Shown here one piece after another: positions 7,808 to 15,927 of a stretch of DNA of 64,000 nucleotides. Position numbers and translations under genes: made by a program. The DNA is from Ornithinimicrobium pratense (lineage in GTDB: Bacteria > Actinomycetota > Actinomycetes > Actinomycetales > Dermatophilaceae): the NCBI RefSeq assembly GCF_008843165.1, contig NZ_CP044427.1, positions 434,001 through 498,000 of the forward strand, read 5' to 3'. Below the pieces are notes generated by a model. The model was not told the DNA's origin, searched no databases, and saw nothing but the letters and a program-made list of their open reading frames with translations. Within the stretch, counting starts at the first letter, position 1; every line of letters starts with the position of its first letter.

Positions 7808-8230
7808 ATGCCCCACCGGGAGACGGCCGAGCTGGCGCACGACCTGCGCATCGCCTGCATGCGCGTCGCGCGCCGTGTGCGCTTCGACGCCGACAACACC
7901 ATCGCGCCGCACCACTTCAGTGTGCTGGTCCGGCTCCTGCCCGAGCCGCGGACCCTGGGGGAGCTGGCAGACATCGAGCAGGTCAGCCCGCCGAGCATGA
8001 GCAAGGCGGTCGGTCGACTGGTTGAGCAGGGGTATGTCGAGCGCTCCGCCGATCCCGACGACGGCCGGCTCGTCCGGCTCTCCCTCACCGAGGAGGGGCG
8101 GGCCACCGTGGAGCGCGAGCGTGCCCACCGGGACGCCTGGATGACCGCCCGGCTGGAGGGGCTCGCCGAGGCCGACCGCGACCTGCTGCGCCGCGCCACC
8201 GACCTGCTTGAGGAGCTGGTGCGCCGGTGA
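7808..8230 (+). CDS. MarR family transcriptional regulator
   Basis: The protein has 140 residues from the ATG at 7808, which has GGAAGGGAGGG before it. A GTG at 7766, 8 bases after TAGGCT, would add 14 residues and could be a leaderless start. The winged helix runs from about residue 35 (HFSVLVRLLPEPRTLGELAD, then VSPPSMSKAVGRLVEQGYV as recognition helix), with the wing in RSADPDDGRLVRLSLTEEG. The gene overlaps the downstream MFS transporter by 4 bases, so it probably represses that exporter. Confidence 0.92.
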   Translation: MPHRETAELAHDLRIACMRVARRVRFDADNTIAPHHFSVLVRLLPEPRTLGELADIEQVSPPSMSKAVGRLVEQGYVERSADPDDGRLVRLSLTEEGRATVERERAHRDAWMTARLEGLAEADRDLLRRATDLLEELVRR

Positions 8231-9510
8231 GCGCGATGTTCTCCGCGCTCTCGGTGCGCAACTACCGCATCTACGCCACCGGTGCGATCGTCTCCAACAC
8301 CGGCACCTGGATGGGGCGAGTCGCCCAGGACTGGGTGGTGCTCACCGAGCTCACCGACAACTCGGCCCAGGCGCTGGGGATCGTCACCGGTCTGCAGTTC
8401 CTGCCGATCCTGCTCTTCACCCCCATTGCCGGCGCGATGAGCGACACCTTCCCCAAGCGGAAAGTGATGCTGGTCTCCCAGTCGTTCATGGCTTTCTTCG
8501 CCGTCGTCATGGGCGTGGCTGTGCTCAGCGGACACATGCAGCTGTGGCACATGTTCCTGCTGGCCTTCCTCTCCGGCACAGCCGCCGCTTTCGACGCCCC
8601 GGCGCGCCAGGCCTTCGTCTCCGAGATCGTGCCCCGGGGCCAGCTGACCAACGCGGTCGGCCTCAACTCCGCGTCCTTCCACTCCGGACGCCTGATCGGC
8701 CCCGGCGTCGCGGGTCTGCTCATCGCCGCCTTCGGCACCGGCCCCACGCTGCTCATCAACGCCCTGACCTTCGTGGCCGTGATCGTGGCACTGCTGGCGA
8801 TGAACCCGGCCGAGCTGACCTCCCGACCGCGGCCCGCGACGCGAGGACGGGTCCGGGAGGGCATCGCCTACGTCCGGGGTCGTCCCGACATCATGCTCGT
8901 CATGGTCATCGCCTTCATGCACGGCACTTTCGGCATGAACTTCCAACTGTTCAACGCCCTGATGTCCACCGAGGTGTTCGGCAAGGGTGTGCAGGACTTC
9001 GGGGTGACCGGGTCGGTGATGGCTATCGGCTCGCTGGCTGGCGCCCTCCTGGCGGCTCGCCGGGACCGCCCCCGGTGGCGGCTGCTGCTCGGCTCGCTAG
9101 CGCTCTTCTCGTTGACCACCCTGGCCCTGGCGTTCGCGCCCACCTTCACGGTCTACACGGTGCTGCTCATCCCGACGGGACTGTTCGCGCTCACCGTCAT
9201 GGTCAGCGCCAACGCGATGGTGCAGCTGTCCACCGATCAGCACGTGCGGGGCCGGGTGATGGCGCTCTACATGGTGGTCTTCATGGGCGGCACGCCGCTG
9301 GGTGCACCCTTCCTCGGGTGGATTGGTGACCAGTTCGGGGCCCGCTGGACCGTGCTCATCGCGACCGGGATGTGCGGGGCCACGGCCATCCTTGTCATCA
9401 TCTACCTGATGCGCCACGACCACATCCGGTTGCGGATCCGCCGCAGCTGGCGACGCCCGCTCTTCCTGGAGCGCGACGTCAACGAGCCCGTCCCCGAAAA
9501 GGTGAACTAG
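8227..9510 (+). CDS. MFS exporter (MFS_3/EntS-like)
   Basis: The protein has 427 residues with about twelve membrane helices. It starts MSAMFSALSVRNYRIYATG, the standard opening of MFS_3 exporters, and carries GTWMGRVAQDWVVLTELT and RQAFVSEIVP, diagnostic of the EntS-like group. It begins at a GTG overlapping the marR stop (GTGA). The C-terminal 40 residues are basic and cytoplasmic. The substrate is unknown; a MarR-controlled partner suggests drug or toxic-metabolite efflux. Confidence 0.9.
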   Translation: MSAMFSALSVRNYRIYATGAIVSNTGTWMGRVAQDWVVLTELTDNSAQALGIVTGLQFLPILLFTPIAGAMSDTFPKRKVMLVSQSFMAFFAVVMGVAVLSGHMQLWHMFLLAFLSGTAAAFDAPARQAFVSEIVPRGQLTNAVGLNSASFHSGRLIGPGVAGLLIAAFGTGPTLLINALTFVAVIVALLAMNPAELTSRPRPATRGRVREGIAYVRGRPDIMLVMVIAFMHGTFGMNFQLFNALMSTEVFGKGVQDFGVTGSVMAIGSLAGALLAARRDRPRWRLLLGSLALFSLTTLALAFAPTFTVYTVLLIPTGLFALTVMVSANAMVQLSTDQHVRGRVMALYMVVFMGGTPLGAPFLGWIGDQFGARWTVLIATGMCGATAILVIIYLMRHDHIRLRIRRSWRRPLFLERDVNEPVPEKVN

Positions 9511-9594
9511 TTGAGCGCCAATACCCGCCGCGTCGTCGTCCTGCTGGCCCTAGCCGCACTGATCCTGGTGCCCGTGCTGGCCACCCTGGGTTGA
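9511..9594 (+). CDS. 27-residue putative membrane peptide
   Basis: A TTG immediately after the TAG of the MFS gene opens a 27-codon frame: MSANTRR, then a 20-residue Leu/Val/Ala helix, ending ATLG. The stop is 4 bases before the ATG of the gamma-glutamyltransferase gene. Basic N-terminus plus one membrane span is the classic layout of a small bitopic peptide. Tight packing between two genes with no spare bases supports it. It could be a regulator of the MFS exporter or simply a conserved spacer frame. Confidence 0.5.
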   Translation: MSANTRRVVVLLALAALILVPVLATLG

Positions 9595-9598
9595 GCCC

Positions 9599-11455
9599 AT
9601 GACCTTCACTACCCGACCCACCCTGACCGGCACCGTGGGGATGGTCTCCAGCACGCACTGGCTGGCCTCCCAGGCCGGGATGCGGATGCTCGAGCTCGGC
9701 GGCAACGCCGCGGACGGCGCTGTGGCTGCTGGCTTCGTGCTCCAGGTCGTCGAGCCGCACCTCAACGGCCCCGGCGGTGACGCGCCGATCATCGTCGCCT
9801 CCGCCGACGACCCGGAGCCCCGGGTGCTCTGCGGTCAGGGCCCTGCCCCAGCCGGGGCCACCCCCGAGCACTTCGCCTCGGTCGGGCTTGACCGGGTCCC
9901 CGGCAGCGGCCCGCTCGCGACCGCGGTCCCGGGTGCCGTGCAGGCCTGGCTGGTGTTGTTGCGCGACCGCGGCACGCTGAGCGCGCGCACCGTGCTGGAG
10001 CCCGCCCTGCACTACGCCCGGCGGGGTCACCCGCTCCTGGCGCAGGCCAGCGCCACGATCGACCGGGTGCGCGACCTCTTCGCCGAGGACTGGACCACCT
10101 CCGCCGACCAATGGCTGGTCGACGGGTCCGCCCCGCCCCCCGGCACGCTCGTGCGCAACACCGCCTGGGCCGACACTCTTGAGCGGCTGCTCGCCGCCGA
10201 GGACGGGGCCGTGCGGGACGGCAGGAGCCGCGAGCAGGGGATCGACGCCGTCCGCCGCGCCTGGTCCCACGGTTTCGTAGCCGAGGCGCTGGAGGTCTTC
10301 TCCCGTCGGGCTTTCCGGCACGGCGACGGGCCCGTGCTGCCAGGCGTGCTGACCGCCGAGGACGTTGCCGGCTTCGAGCCGACCTGGGAGCCGGCCGCCA
10401 CGTTGGACTTCGCCGGTCACACGATCGCCAAGACCGACGTCTGGGGGCAGGGGCCGGGCCTGCTGCAGGTGTTGGGCATGGTCGAGGAGCTTGCCGGCGA
10501 CCTCACCGGGGCCGCTGACGGCGCAGGTGACAGCACACGGGTCCGGGTCCCCGCGCCGGCCGTGGCCGACCCCTCCTCGGTCGAAGGCGTGCACACCCTG
10601 GTCGAGGCTTGGAAGCTGGCGATGGCCGACCGGGAGGCCTGGCTGGGCGACAGCCTGGAGGATCCGGTCGGGGTCGCGGCGCTCACCGACCGGAGCTACC
10701 TGCGCCAACGGGCCGGGCTCATCGGCGAGCAGGCCTCTCGCGAGCTCCGTCCCGGGTCGCCGGGCGGGCGGGAGCCGAGGATCGCCGCGCAGGCCCTGCT
10801 GACCGACGGGGCCGGCGCAGCCGACGCCACTACCGGGGAGCCGACGGTGCGCCGCGACGGCGCCACCCGGGGAGACACCTGCCACGTCGACGTCGTCGAC
10901 CAGTGGGGGATGCTCGTCTCAGCCACGCCCAGCGGGGGCTGGCTGCAGTCCAGCCCGTTCGTGCCCGAGCTGGGCCTGGCGCTGGGCAGCCGCTTGCAGA
11001 TGATGTGGCTGGAGCAGGGCTTGGCCAGCTCCCTGGTGCCCGGGCGTCGGCCCCGCACCACCCTGGCCCCCACGCTCGTGCTGCGGGACGGCATACCCGT
11101 CCTGGCCTGCGGCACGCCGGGCGGCGACCAGCAGGACCAGTGGCAGAGTGTCTTCCTGCTGCATCACCTGGTCGGTGGCCTGAGCTTGCAGGAGGCGATC
11201 GACGCGGCCTCTTTTCACACCACCAGCTTCCCCAGCAGCTTCCACCCGCGCGCCAGCGAGCCCGGCGTCATGGTGGCCGAGTCGCGACTGGGCCAGGACG
11301 TTCTGGAGGCTCTGCGTGCCCGAGGCCATGACGTGCTCGATGCTGGCCCGTGGAGCCTGGGCCGGCTCAGCGCGGTGGCCCGCGACCCGGGGACCGGCCT
11401 GCTCAGCGCGGCGGCCAACCCCCGGGGGATGCAGGGGTATGCCGTGGGACGGTGA
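9599..11455 (+). CDS. gamma-glutamyltransferase family protein (Ntn hydrolase)
   Basis: The protein has 618 residues and no signal peptide. The N-terminal part has MVSSTHWLASQAGMRMLELGGNAADGAVA and HLNGPGGD, as in the GGT large subunit. The self-cleavage site is GDTCHVDVVD near residue 424, where the family usually has TTH, so the nucleophilic Thr is followed by Cys-His. The C-terminal PRTTLAPTLVLRDGIPVLACGTPGGDQQ block is typical. The lack of a signal suggests a cytosolic acylase-like GGT homologue rather than glutathione breakdown outside the cell. It lies 4 bases after the 27-residue peptide. Confidence 0.9.
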   Translation: MTFTTRPTLTGTVGMVSSTHWLASQAGMRMLELGGNAADGAVAAGFVLQVVEPHLNGPGGDAPIIVASADDPEPRVLCGQGPAPAGATPEHFASVGLDRVPGSGPLATAVPGAVQAWLVLLRDRGTLSARTVLEPALHYARRGHPLLAQASATIDRVRDLFAEDWTTSADQWLVDGSAPPPGTLVRNTAWADTLERLLAAEDGAVRDGRSREQGIDAVRRAWSHGFVAEALEVFSRRAFRHGDGPVLPGVLTAEDVAGFEPTWEPAATLDFAGHTIAKTDVWGQGPGLLQVLGMVEELAGDLTGAADGAGDSTRVRVPAPAVADPSSVEGVHTLVEAWKLAMADREAWLGDSLEDPVGVAALTDRSYLRQRAGLIGEQASRELRPGSPGGREPRIAAQALLTDGAGAADATTGEPTVRRDGATRGDTCHVDVVDQWGMLVSATPSGGWLQSSPFVPELGLALGSRLQMMWLEQGLASSLVPGRRPRTTLAPTLVLRDGIPVLACGTPGGDQQDQWQSVFLLHHLVGGLSLQEAIDAASFHTTSFPSSFHPRASEPGVMVAESRLGQDVLEALRARGHDVLDAGPWSLGRLSAVARDPGTGLLSAAANPRGMQGYAVGR

Positions 11456-11539
11456 CCCGCCACATCGCCTACCGTGGTGCAGCGGAGACATGCACATGCC
11501 CACGTCGACGTTCGCCGCAGACACCCCGCAGGAGGATCG

Positions 11540-11935
11540 GTGCCCCGCAAGGTCAACCTCGCCACGCTGGCGATCAAGTACGGCCCGGTCGTGTACGCCC
11601 TGGCGCAGAGGTACGGTCCGACCGTCGTCGAGCAGATCATGCGGCAGCGGGACCCGGCGCAGCGGCTGATCCAGGACCGACAGGCCCGAGTGCGCACCAA
11701 CCCCCGCAAGCTCGCGCTGGCCCACGCCGACAGCGTGATCGAGGGCGCGGTGCAGCAGGTCTTCCACACGGGACGGCCCTACTGGGTGGTGTTCTCCCGC
11801 AGCGAGCCGGTGGGCGTGCACCCGCACACCAACATCCCCTTCGAGACACTGCTGCTCAACGCCGACCCCGCACGCCGGATGCGGCCCGATGACCTGCGGC
11901 GCACGATCCACGTGCCCCGCCGCAAGAAGGGCTGA
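11540..11935 (+). CDS. conserved hypothetical protein
   Basis: The protein has 131 residues. The GTG at 11540 is chosen for the AGGAGGATC just before it. The protein is basic at both ends (PRKVNLATLAIKYGPVVYAL at the start, PRRKKG at the end). The middle contains YWVVFSRSEPVGVHPHTNIPFETLL. No membrane span or metal motif is visible. It is followed after 3-6 bases by pdxH, so the two are probably co-transcribed. The family was not recognised. Confidence 0.7.
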   Translation: MPRKVNLATLAIKYGPVVYALAQRYGPTVVEQIMRQRDPAQRLIQDRQARVRTNPRKLALAHADSVIEGAVQQVFHTGRPYWVVFSRSEPVGVHPHTNIPFETLLLNADPARRMRPDDLRRTIHVPRRKKG

Positions 11936-11941
11936 GCGGTG

Positions 11942-12631
11942 ATGGCCGACCGGCTCGGGGTGGTCCGGGTGGACTACGACGGGGAGGGCCTGTCCGAGGA
12001 CCGGTGCCCGGGTGCGCCGTTGCCCATCGTGCGCGCCTGGGTCGAGGCCGCGGTGGCGCGGTCGGCCGCGCACGGGGACGTGCCCGAGCCGACCGCCCTG
12101 TCGGTGGCCACGGTCGACGCCGACGGCGTCCCGGACGTGCGCACGGTCCTCATGCGCGACCTTGACGAACGTGGTCCCTCCTTCTTCGGGGGGCTGGACT
12201 CGGCCAAGGGTCGACAGTTGGCCGCCCGGCCCCGGGTTGCCGTGGCGCTGACCTGGCCCTCGATGTTCCGGGCGGTCCGGATGCGCGGTGGGGCCGAGGA
12301 GCTGTCCCGCCAGGAGGTCGAGGCCTACTTCCGGACCAGGCCGTGGGGCTCGCGGATCGGTGCGCACGCCTCGCCGCAGAGCGAGCCGTTGGCCGATCGG
12401 GCGACGCTCGAAGCGGCCTATGGGGAGTGCGCACGACGGTGGCCGGACACCGGGTCACCCGACGACGTCCCGCTGCCGCCGCGGTGGGGTGGCTGGCGGG
12501 TCGTCGCGGACCGGGTCGAGCTCTGGGCCGGGCGACGCAGCCGGCTGCACGACCGGATCGTGTGGGAGCGGGTCGCGCCGGGCGGGCTGGACGAGCCCGC
12601 GGCCTGGCGCCGCTCGCGCCGGTGGCCCTGA
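11942..12631 (+). CDS. pdxH: pyridoxine/pyridoxamine 5'-phosphate oxidase
   Basis: The protein has 229 residues from the ATG (a GTG one codon upstream is possible). It oxidises PNP/PMP to pyridoxal phosphate using FMN. FMN-binding stretches are DVRTVLMRDLDERGPSFFGG and SAKGRQLAARPRVAVALTW; VRMRGGAEELSRQEVEAYF, RPWGSRIGAHAS and the C-terminal DRVELWAGRRSRLHDRIVWE are all PdxH signatures. The length is normal. Confidence 0.93.
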   Translation: MADRLGVVRVDYDGEGLSEDRCPGAPLPIVRAWVEAAVARSAAHGDVPEPTALSVATVDADGVPDVRTVLMRDLDERGPSFFGGLDSAKGRQLAARPRVAVALTWPSMFRAVRMRGGAEELSRQEVEAYFRTRPWGSRIGAHASPQSEPLADRATLEAAYGECARRWPDTGSPDDVPLPPRWGGWRVVADRVELWAGRRSRLHDRIVWERVAPGGLDEPAAWRRSRRWP

Positions 12632-12643
12632 CCGGCCCGCCCC

Positions 12644-12649
12644 TAGGAT
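12644..12649 (+). promoter_or_regulatory. -10 hexamer for leaderless ideR/dtxR gene
   Basis: TAGGAT, 7 bases before the GTG at 12657. If used, the upstream in-frame ATG at 12648 lies inside the promoter and cannot be the start. Confidence 0.5.
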
Positions 12650-12656
12650 GAGTGGT

Positions 12657-13334
12657 GTGAGCGAGCTGATCGACACCACCGAGATGTACCTCAAGACCGT
12701 CCTGGAGCTGGAGGAGGACGGCGTGGTGCCGATGCGGGCCCGGATCGCCGAGCGGCTGGGACAGTCCGGCCCCACCGTCTCCCAGACGGTGGCCCGGATG
12801 GAGCGGGACGGGCTGCTGGAGCTGACCCGGGACCGCCGTCTGGAGCTCACCGAGGAGGGACGGCTGGCCGCGGTGCGGGTCATGCGCAAGCACCGGCTGG
12901 CCGAGCGGCTGCTGGCGGACGTCATCGGCCTCGACCCGGCCTACGTGCACGAGGAGGCCTGCCGTTGGGAGCACGTCATGAGCGACCAGGTGGAGGAGAA
13001 GATCCTGAACCTGCTGCGGGACGGCACCACCTCGCCTTACGGCAACCCCGTCCCCGGTCTCGAGGAGCTCGGGCGCCCGGCGGCCCCCCCGGCACGAGGG
13101 CGACCCAGCAGCGAGCTGGCCGAGCAGGACAGCCGCCTGCGGGCCACGGTGACCCGCATCGGCGAGCCGGTGCAGGTCGACCCGGAGGTGCTTGGGCTGC
13201 TGATGGAGTCTGGTGTGCGGCCCGGGGCCACGGTCACGGTATGGGGTGAGGAGGGCCGGACCATCATCGAGCCGGACCGGGGCGCGGCAGTCTCCCTGCC
13301 CCCCGACGTGGCCGCGCACGTCTTCTGCAACTGA
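12657..13334 (+). CDS. ideR: iron-dependent repressor, DtxR/IdeR family
   Basis: The protein has 225 residues from the GTG at 12657 (228 from the ATG at 12648). The winged helix is LIDTTEMYLKTVLELEEDG to SQTVARMERDGLLE. Metal ligands of the two sites are visible: Met in TTEMYL, His in RKHRLAERLL, and Cys, Glu and His in EEACRWEHVMS. A C-terminal SH3-like domain (RATVTRIGEPVQ, GVRPGATVTVWGEEG) is present, so this is the three-domain IdeR form. It would repress iron uptake genes when Fe2+ is abundant. The -10 context favours a leaderless GTG start. Confidence 0.88.
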   Translation: MSELIDTTEMYLKTVLELEEDGVVPMRARIAERLGQSGPTVSQTVARMERDGLLELTRDRRLELTEEGRLAAVRVMRKHRLAERLLADVIGLDPAYVHEEACRWEHVMSDQVEEKILNLLRDGTTSPYGNPVPGLEELGRPAAPPARGRPSSELAEQDSRLRATVTRIGEPVQVDPEVLGLLMESGVRPGATVTVWGEEGRTIIEPDRGAAVSLPPDVAAHVFCN

Positions 13335-13544
13335 ACGGTCCCCGGCCCTGCGGCGGTGCGTGTCGCCATGTGAGATGAGTCACCCGCAGGCTGGGAGTTC
13401 GGTCAAGTCGGACCGCATCGTCGCAGGTCAGTCCCCTTGTGACAGGTGTGGCACCTAGTGGTTGTGCACAGTTTCGTTATCGATACGTGACATTGGCGGA
13501 GCCTCATGTGTATGGTCAGCCTTGGCCTTCTCCCCTGGAAGACC

Positions 13545-13685
13545 TACCTAGGTGCGCAACTGCTGAATCCTGTCGGCGTGCCCGGGCAGAACAACTCACC
13601 AGACCCGTGACAGGAACGGGGGAACCACCTTTGGAGCCGTCCCGGCTCCTTGGGGCGAAGTGATCCGGCGCCCACCGGGTCCAGA
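13545..13685 (+). promoter_or_regulatory. c-di-AMP (ydaO/yuaA) riboswitch
   Basis: The 400-base gap before the NlpC/P60 gene holds the conserved ydaO elements in order: CTGAATCCTGTC, then GACAGGAACGGGGGAACC, then CCTTGGGGCGAAG. CCTGTC (13569-13574) pairs with GACAGG (13609-13614). GGAGCCG-TCC-CGGCTCC (13633-13649) forms a 7-base-pair hairpin directly before the TTGGGG block. In actinobacteria this riboswitch is known to sit before cell-wall hydrolase genes, and c-di-AMP turns expression off. Exact ends are approximate. Confidence 0.85.
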
Positions 13686-13736
13686 GGTTCTCCACCTCGA
13701 GCCCGACAGCTCACCCCGTAGGCGTTGGAGGAACAC

Positions 13737-14681
13737 ATGACCATGCGCATCACCGGCCGTCACCGGCGGCCCGGTCGTCTTAGCACGGCCACCAACAACC
13801 TGACCCGCTCGGCTGCGATCGCTGCCACGTCGACGGGCCTGCTCGCCGGCACCGCCGTGAGTGTGAGCGCGACCCCTGAGGTCGGCCAGGAGCCTGTCTC
13901 CTGGGTTCAGGAGCCGGCGACGGCCCCGGCCGAGAGCCTGCAGCTCCTGATCGACGCGGGCCTGCTCACCGATCGGGCCACCACCGTCGACACTCCGGCC
14001 CGCGCCGTGGCCGCCCCGGACGACGTCGAGGGTGTCGACTTCGGCACCAGCGGCTTCACCGCCGTGACCCGGGCGCCCGAGCCCGTCGCCGAGGCTGCGC
14101 CTGAGGCCGCCCCGGTGGAGGAGGCGCCCGCTGTGGCTGAGTCCGCGGCTGAGTCCCAGGCCGCTGCTGCGGTGGAGTCCCGGACCGAGGCCTCCGCGAG
14201 CCGCGACAACGTGCGCACGGCTCCGTCCACCCCGGCTCCGTCCACTCCGGCTCCTCAGCCCGCCCCGGCTCCGTCCACTCCGGCGCCTGAGCCCGCCCCG
14301 GCGCCTGAGCCCGCCCCGGCGCCTGAGCCGGCCCCGGCTCCCGGCGGCGGCGGCGTCCTTGGCGTCGCAGCGGCCTACACCGGCTACCCCTACGTCAGAG
14401 GGGGCAGCAGCCCGGCGACCGGTTTCGACTGCTCCGGCTACACCTCGTACGTCTTCGCCCAGGTGGGCGTCTCGCTGCCCCGCACCGCGGCCGCTCAGCA
14501 GGCCTCGGCCGCCCCGGTCAGCAGCCCCCAGCCTGGCGACCTGGTGTTCTTCGGCTACCCGGCCTACCACGTCGGCATCTACGCCGGCGGCGGCATGATG
14601 TACGACTCGGGCAACCCGGGCACTGGTGTCGTCTACCGCGCCGTGTTCTCCGGCGTGTCCGGCTACGGCCGGGTGCTCTGA
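13737..14681 (+). CDS. secreted NlpC/P60 peptidoglycan endopeptidase
   Basis: The protein has 314 residues; the ATG at 13737 has TTGGAGGA at 13725-13732. The export signal is long and basic (MTMRITGRHRRPGRLS, then a hydrophobic stretch ending near VSVSATPEV). Residues about 40-205 are low-complexity, with Pro-Ala-Glu repeats (APEPAPAPEPAPAP), a wall-spanning linker. The catalytic domain starts GVLGVAAAYTGYPYVRGGSS; Cys is in FDCSGYTSYVF and His in YHVGIYAGG, with a polar residue in the DSGNPG loop as the likely third member. It should cut peptide stems. Expression is probably controlled by the upstream c-di-AMP riboswitch. Confidence 0.93.
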   Translation: MTMRITGRHRRPGRLSTATNNLTRSAAIAATSTGLLAGTAVSVSATPEVGQEPVSWVQEPATAPAESLQLLIDAGLLTDRATTVDTPARAVAAPDDVEGVDFGTSGFTAVTRAPEPVAEAAPEAAPVEEAPAVAESAAESQAAAAVESRTEASASRDNVRTAPSTPAPSTPAPQPAPAPSTPAPEPAPAPEPAPAPEPAPAPGGGGVLGVAAAYTGYPYVRGGSSPATGFDCSGYTSYVFAQVGVSLPRTAAAQQASAAPVSSPQPGDLVFFGYPAYHVGIYAGGGMMYDSGNPGTGVVYRAVFSGVSGYGRVL

Positions 14682-14706
14682 CCCACACCCGCGCACCCAG
14701 ACGCGC

Positions 14707-14738
14707 GAAGGCCCCCACCGGTTGCGGTGGGGGCCTTC
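14707..14738 (+). terminator. strong hairpin terminator after the NlpC/P60 gene
   Basis: GAAGGCCCCCACCG (14707-14720), loop GTTG, and CGGTGGGGGCCTTC (14725-14738) form a perfect 14-base-pair stem. It has no clean T tract, and it may serve transcripts from both sides. Confidence 0.85.
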
Positions 14739-14850
14739 GTCGTCTTCGGGGTGGTTGTGGAAATCTCAGGGGGCACACGGCTCCAGGTGACCACCTGATT
14801 GAGGAGGCCAACTGATGGCGGAGGCCAACGGATTCAGGACGCCAACGAAC

Positions 14851-15927
14851 TCAGGAGACGGTGGCCACGGCGGTGGCCTCGTCCGACTCGTCGTCGAACT
14901 CGCCCAGGATCTGCTCCAGGATGTCCTCCATCGAGACCATCCCGACGACCCGGCCCTGCTCGTCCCGGACCAGGGCCAGCTGGCTGCGCTGCTGGCGCAG
15001 GCTGGATACGGCCTCCATGAGGGTCATCGACTCAGGCAGCGAGCCGACCGGCTGGAGCAGGTCGCCTAGGGAAACGCCGCTGCGCCCCTGGGCGCTGGCC
15101 AGGATGGCCTCGCGCACGTGCACGATCCCACGGATGCGCTGGTGGCCGGACCTCCCGACCGGCTCGACGACGAAGAGCCGCGACCGACCGCTGTCCTGGC
15201 TGATCCGCTCCACGTCCGCAGCGGTGCTTGCCCGCGGGATCGTGACCGCCTCGCTGGTGGGGAACATCACTGAGGCGACGGTCTCCTCCGCCAGGCGCAG
15301 CGTGCCGCTGAGGATCTGGTGGTCCGCGTCCTCCAGCACCCCGTGCTCGTAAGACTGGGCCAGGAGCAGCTGCAGGTCCGCGGGCGTGTGGGTGTTGCCG
15401 AGGGTGTCGACCGGGTCGACGCCGCCCATCCGCAGCAGCACGTTGGCCAAGGAGTTCATCACCCACAGCAGCGGCTTGACCAGGACGGTGAAGGCATGGA
15501 AGGGGATGGCCAGCAGCATGGCCGAGGACTCCGGGTGGGAGATCGCCCACGACTTGGGGGCCATCTCGCCCACCACCATGTGCAGGAAAACGACGAGGCT
15601 CACCGCGACCGCCACGGCGACCGGGTAGGCGGCCTGGTCCGGCATACCCAGCTGCTGGAAGAGCGGGTCCAAAAGGTGGGCGACAGCCGGCTTGGCGATG
15701 GCGCCCAGCCCCAGGGTGCACAGGGTGATCCCCAGCTGCGCACCCGCCAGCATGAGGGAGAGCTGGCGGGAGGCGTCGACCGCGACGCGTGCGGGGCGGC
15801 TGCCCTCGGCAGCCCGCTCCTCCAGACGGTGCCGCTTGGCGGCCACGATCGCGAACTCGGCGGCGACGAAGAAGCCGTTGAGGACGAGCAGCACGAGGCT
15901 GACCAGCATCGCCATACCGGTGCTCAT
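14851..15927 (-). CDS. CNNM/CBS-domain membrane protein (hemolysin C/CorC-like)
   Basis: The protein has 358 residues; the ATG at 15927 overlaps the upstream gene's stop (ATGA). The DUF21/CNNM membrane domain covers residues 1-185 (VLNGFFVAAEFAIVAAKRHR, MLAGAQLGITLCTLGLGA, MVVGEMAPKSWAISHPE). Two CBS repeats follow (VMFPTSEAVTIPRASTAADV; GMVSMEDILEQILGEF). It lacks the C-terminal CorC_HlyC domain of its neighbour. The family takes part in Mg2+/Na+ handling; the pair may form a heteromer. Confidence 0.92.
   Translation of the reverse strand: MSTGMAMLVSLVLLVLNGFFVAAEFAIVAAKRHRLEERAAEGSRPARVAVDASRQLSLMLAGAQLGITLCTLGLGAIAKPAVAHLLDPLFQQLGMPDQAAYPVAVAVAVSLVVFLHMVVGEMAPKSWAISHPESSAMLLAIPFHAFTVLVKPLLWVMNSLANVLLRMGGVDPVDTLGNTHTPADLQLLLAQSYEHGVLEDADHQILSGTLRLAEETVASVMFPTSEAVTIPRASTAADVERISQDSGRSRLFVVEPVGRSGHQRIRGIVHVREAILASAQGRSGVSLGDLLQPVGSLPESMTLMEAVSSLRQQRSQLALVRDEQGRVVGMVSMEDILEQILGEFDDESDEATAVATVS

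Noticed and set aside
14210-14345. Repeat block in the NlpC/P60 gene as CRISPR or minisatellite
   Set aside because: Repeats are imperfect Pro-Ala-Glu codon runs of a linker with no spacers.
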